A stretch of 64,000 bases of DNA from contig JADJPG010000003.1 in NCBI GenBank assembly GCA_016713365.1, forward strand, positions 1 to 64,000. Direction: 5' to 3'. Below, piece by piece: positions 62,490-64,000 of the stretch (positions are counted from its first letter, which is position 1; every line of letters begins with the position of its first letter). Under the pieces are notes generated by a model. It made no database searches. It saw nothing but the letters and a program-made list of their open reading frames with translations, and was not told where the DNA came from. Origin of the DNA: Verrucomicrobiota bacterium. Lineage in GTDB: Bacteria > Verrucomicrobiota > Verrucomicrobiia > Limisphaerales > JADJPG01. The position numbers and the translations under genes are program-made.

Positions 62490-64000
62490 ATGACAAAGTT
62501 CACATCCATCCTCTTCGCGTGCGGAATCGCGCATCTCGCCTCAGCCGCAGCCACCAACTCCCTCGAACGCCTTCGCTACAACAACCCCGGCCTCATCGTC
62601 GACCTAGGTGTCGGCTTGTGGGCGTGGCCAGTGCCGTGCGATGCGGATGGCGACGGTGACTTCGACCTCATCGTGTCCTGTCCTGACAAACCATCGAATG
62701 GCGTTTATCTTTTCGAGAACGCGACCGGCGATACCGCGAAGAACAAGTTCCCCGTCTTCAAACCCGCGCGCCGGCTCAGCAGCACCGTCCACTACGTCAT
62801 GCCCAGCCACGTCGATGGGAAACTGCGCGTCATGACGCCGGGCGCGGAGTACACCGACTTCGAGCACAGCGGTCTGGCGAAGAAAACGGCGCTGCCGATC
62901 GCAGGGAACTTCTACAAACCGCAGGGCACGCAAACAAAGGGCCCGAAAGTCCGCCACAACCAATGGCGCTACGCCGACTACAACGGCGACGGCCGACAGG
63001 ACCTCATCGTCGGCATCGAGGACTGGAGCTTCTACGGCTGGGATGACGCTTGGGATTCTGGCGGTCGGTGGACGAACGGTCCGTTGCACGGATTCGTGCA
63101 TGTCTTCACGCAACGCGCCAACGGCTCGTACACCGACCCGTTCCTCGTCCGGGCGGGCCGCAAGACGCTCGACACCTTCGGCTGTCCGACGCCGAACTTC
63201 GCGGACTTCGATCGCGACGGCGATCTCGACCTGCTCTGCGGCGAATTCCTCGACGGCTTCACTTACTTCCGAAACATCGGTTCCCGCACGGAACCACGCT
63301 ATGCAGCTGGCAAACGAGTGCAGGACCGCAACGGCGTCGACGTGCGCATGGAGTTGGAAATGATCGTCCCGATCGCGTTCGACTGGGACAAGGACGGCGA
63401 CCTCGATCTCATCGTCGGCGACGAAGACGGTCGCGTGGCGCTGGTGGAGAACTCCGGGAAGTTCGACGGCCACCGCGTTCCGACATTCTCCGCGCCGCGC
63501 TACTTCCATCAGGAAGCCGACACCCTCAAGTGCGGCGCGCTCGCCACGCCGGTCGGCGTCGATTGGGACGGCGACGGCGACGCGGACATCATCAGCGGCA
63601 ACACTGCGGGCTACATCGAGTTCTTCGAGAACCTCAGCGGGCCGAACGTCGCAGCACCAAAATGGTATTCACCGCGTCGGCTCGAAGTAGATGGCAAACC
63701 CTTTCGCATCATGGCCGGGCCGAACGGTTCCATCCAAGGTCCCGCCGAAGCGAAGTGGGGCTACACCACGCTCAACGTCGCCGACTGGGATCTCGATGAC
63801 GACTTCGACCTCGTCGTGAACTCCATTCTCGGCGATGTCATCTGGCTGGAGAACGTCGGCTCGCGCAACAAGCCCCAGCTCGCCGCACCCAAGCCCATCG
63901 AAATCGAGTGGGACTCCCCGCAGCCACGCCTCGACTGGGGTTGGCGCAGGCCGCAAGGCAAGTCGCTGCTCACCCAATGGCGCACCACGCCAGTCGTTTT
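62490..64000 (+). CDS. Secreted FG-GAP/VCBS repeat protein (3' end outside window)
   Basis: From the ATG at 62490 to the right edge: 503 codons without a stop. Signal peptide MTKFTSILFACGIAHLASAA. Repeats with calcium-binding DxDxDG loops are spaced along it: DADGDGDFDLIV, DYNGDGRQDLIVG, DFDRDGDLDLL, DWDKDGDLDLIVG, DWDGDGDADIISG and DWDLDDDFDLVV, each followed by aromatic FxN segments (LFENATG, YFRNIGS, FFENLSG). This is a beta-propeller of FG-GAP/VCBS type, typical of surface proteins in this phylum. The function is unknown; the end is truncated. Confidence 0.88.
   Translation, partial: MTKFTSILFACGIAHLASAAATNSLERLRYNNPGLIVDLGVGLWAWPVPCDADGDGDFDLIVSCPDKPSNGVYLFENATGDTAKNKFPVFKPARRLSSTVHYVMPSHVDGKLRVMTPGAEYTDFEHSGLAKKTALPIAGNFYKPQGTQTKGPKVRHNQWRYADYNGDGRQDLIVGIEDWSFYGWDDAWDSGGRWTNGPLHGFVHVFTQRANGSYTDPFLVRAGRKTLDTFGCPTPNFADFDRDGDLDLLCGEFLDGFTYFRNIGSRTEPRYAAGKRVQDRNGVDVRMELEMIVPIAFDWDKDGDLDLIVGDEDGRVALVENSGKFDGHRVPTFSAPRYFHQEADTLKCGALATPVGVDWDGDGDADIISGNTAGYIEFFENLSGPNVAAPKWYSPRRLEVDGKPFRIMAGPNGSIQGPAEAKWGYTTLNVADWDLDDDFDLVVNSILGDVIWLENVGSRNKPQLAAPKPIEIEWDSPQPRLDWGWRRPQGKSLLTQWRTTPVV

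Noticed and set aside
1..64000. tRNA, rRNA, CRISPR arrays, insertion sequences and prophage genes
   Set aside because: I looked for T-arm-like motifs, regular repeats with spacers, transposase motifs and inverted terminal repeats, and found none that hold up.

Overview
The window is a GC-rich, densely coded piece of a Gram-negative-type bacterial chromosome. The mix of genes points to the Verrucomicrobiota, probably a Pedosphaera/Limisphaera-like (subdivision 3) lineage: very large secreted proteins with FG-GAP and thrombospondin-type-3 repeats, a beta-lactamase/NamZ fusion, FmdB zinc ribbons, a TonB system, an O-antigen ligase, and a c-di-AMP riboswitch on a potassium transporter. This placement is inference from gene content. 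No rRNA, tRNA, CRISPR array, insertion sequence or phage gene was recognised.

Region 1 (1-11.4 kb): a Gfo/Idh/MocA oxidoreductase cut by the left edge, then uppP and a secreted serine-hydrolase/exo-muramidase fusion (cell-wall lipid and muropeptide recycling), dprA, kup behind a c-di-AMP (ydaO-type) riboswitch, serA and a SurA-like PPIase. Region 2 (11.4-22.9 kb): a long minus-strand run (coiled-coil protein, moaA, TraB-like lipoprotein, FmdB, secreted protein, kamA, nth, lipoate ligase family), then a LON-domain protein, an SDR, anmK, a PIG-L deacetylase and a small secreted protein. Region 3 (23-28.4 kb): minus-strand housekeeping genes: O-antigen ligase, aroQ, accB-accC, a histidine-rich CobW GTPase and a second FmdB protein.

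Region 4 (28.6-37.8 kb): two secreted proteins (beta-helix; dimethylformamidase-like) and a giant hybrid sensor kinase broken by a +1 frameshift inside a PAS domain. Region 5 (37.8-41.7 kb): tonB, a TonB-dependent receptor and a histidine-rich membrane protein, probably for metal uptake. Region 6 (41.7-54.4 kb) is the most unusual part: three giant secreted proteins (about 1965, 1115 and 1155 residues) joined by two ATGA stop/start overlaps, about 12.7 kb of apparently co-translated accessory DNA with no recognised enzyme. Region 7 (54.8-59.6 kb): galE, a frameshifted secreted protein, a trypsin-like protease and mobA. Region 8 (59.8-64 kb): rpsB-tsf-pyrH, then an FG-GAP secreted protein cut by the right edge.

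UppP, NamZ and AnmK together suggest active peptidoglycan turnover. MoaA and MobA show molybdenum cofactor synthesis. Two genes carry single-base frameshifts, one at a short A-run, so the assembly may hold indel errors.
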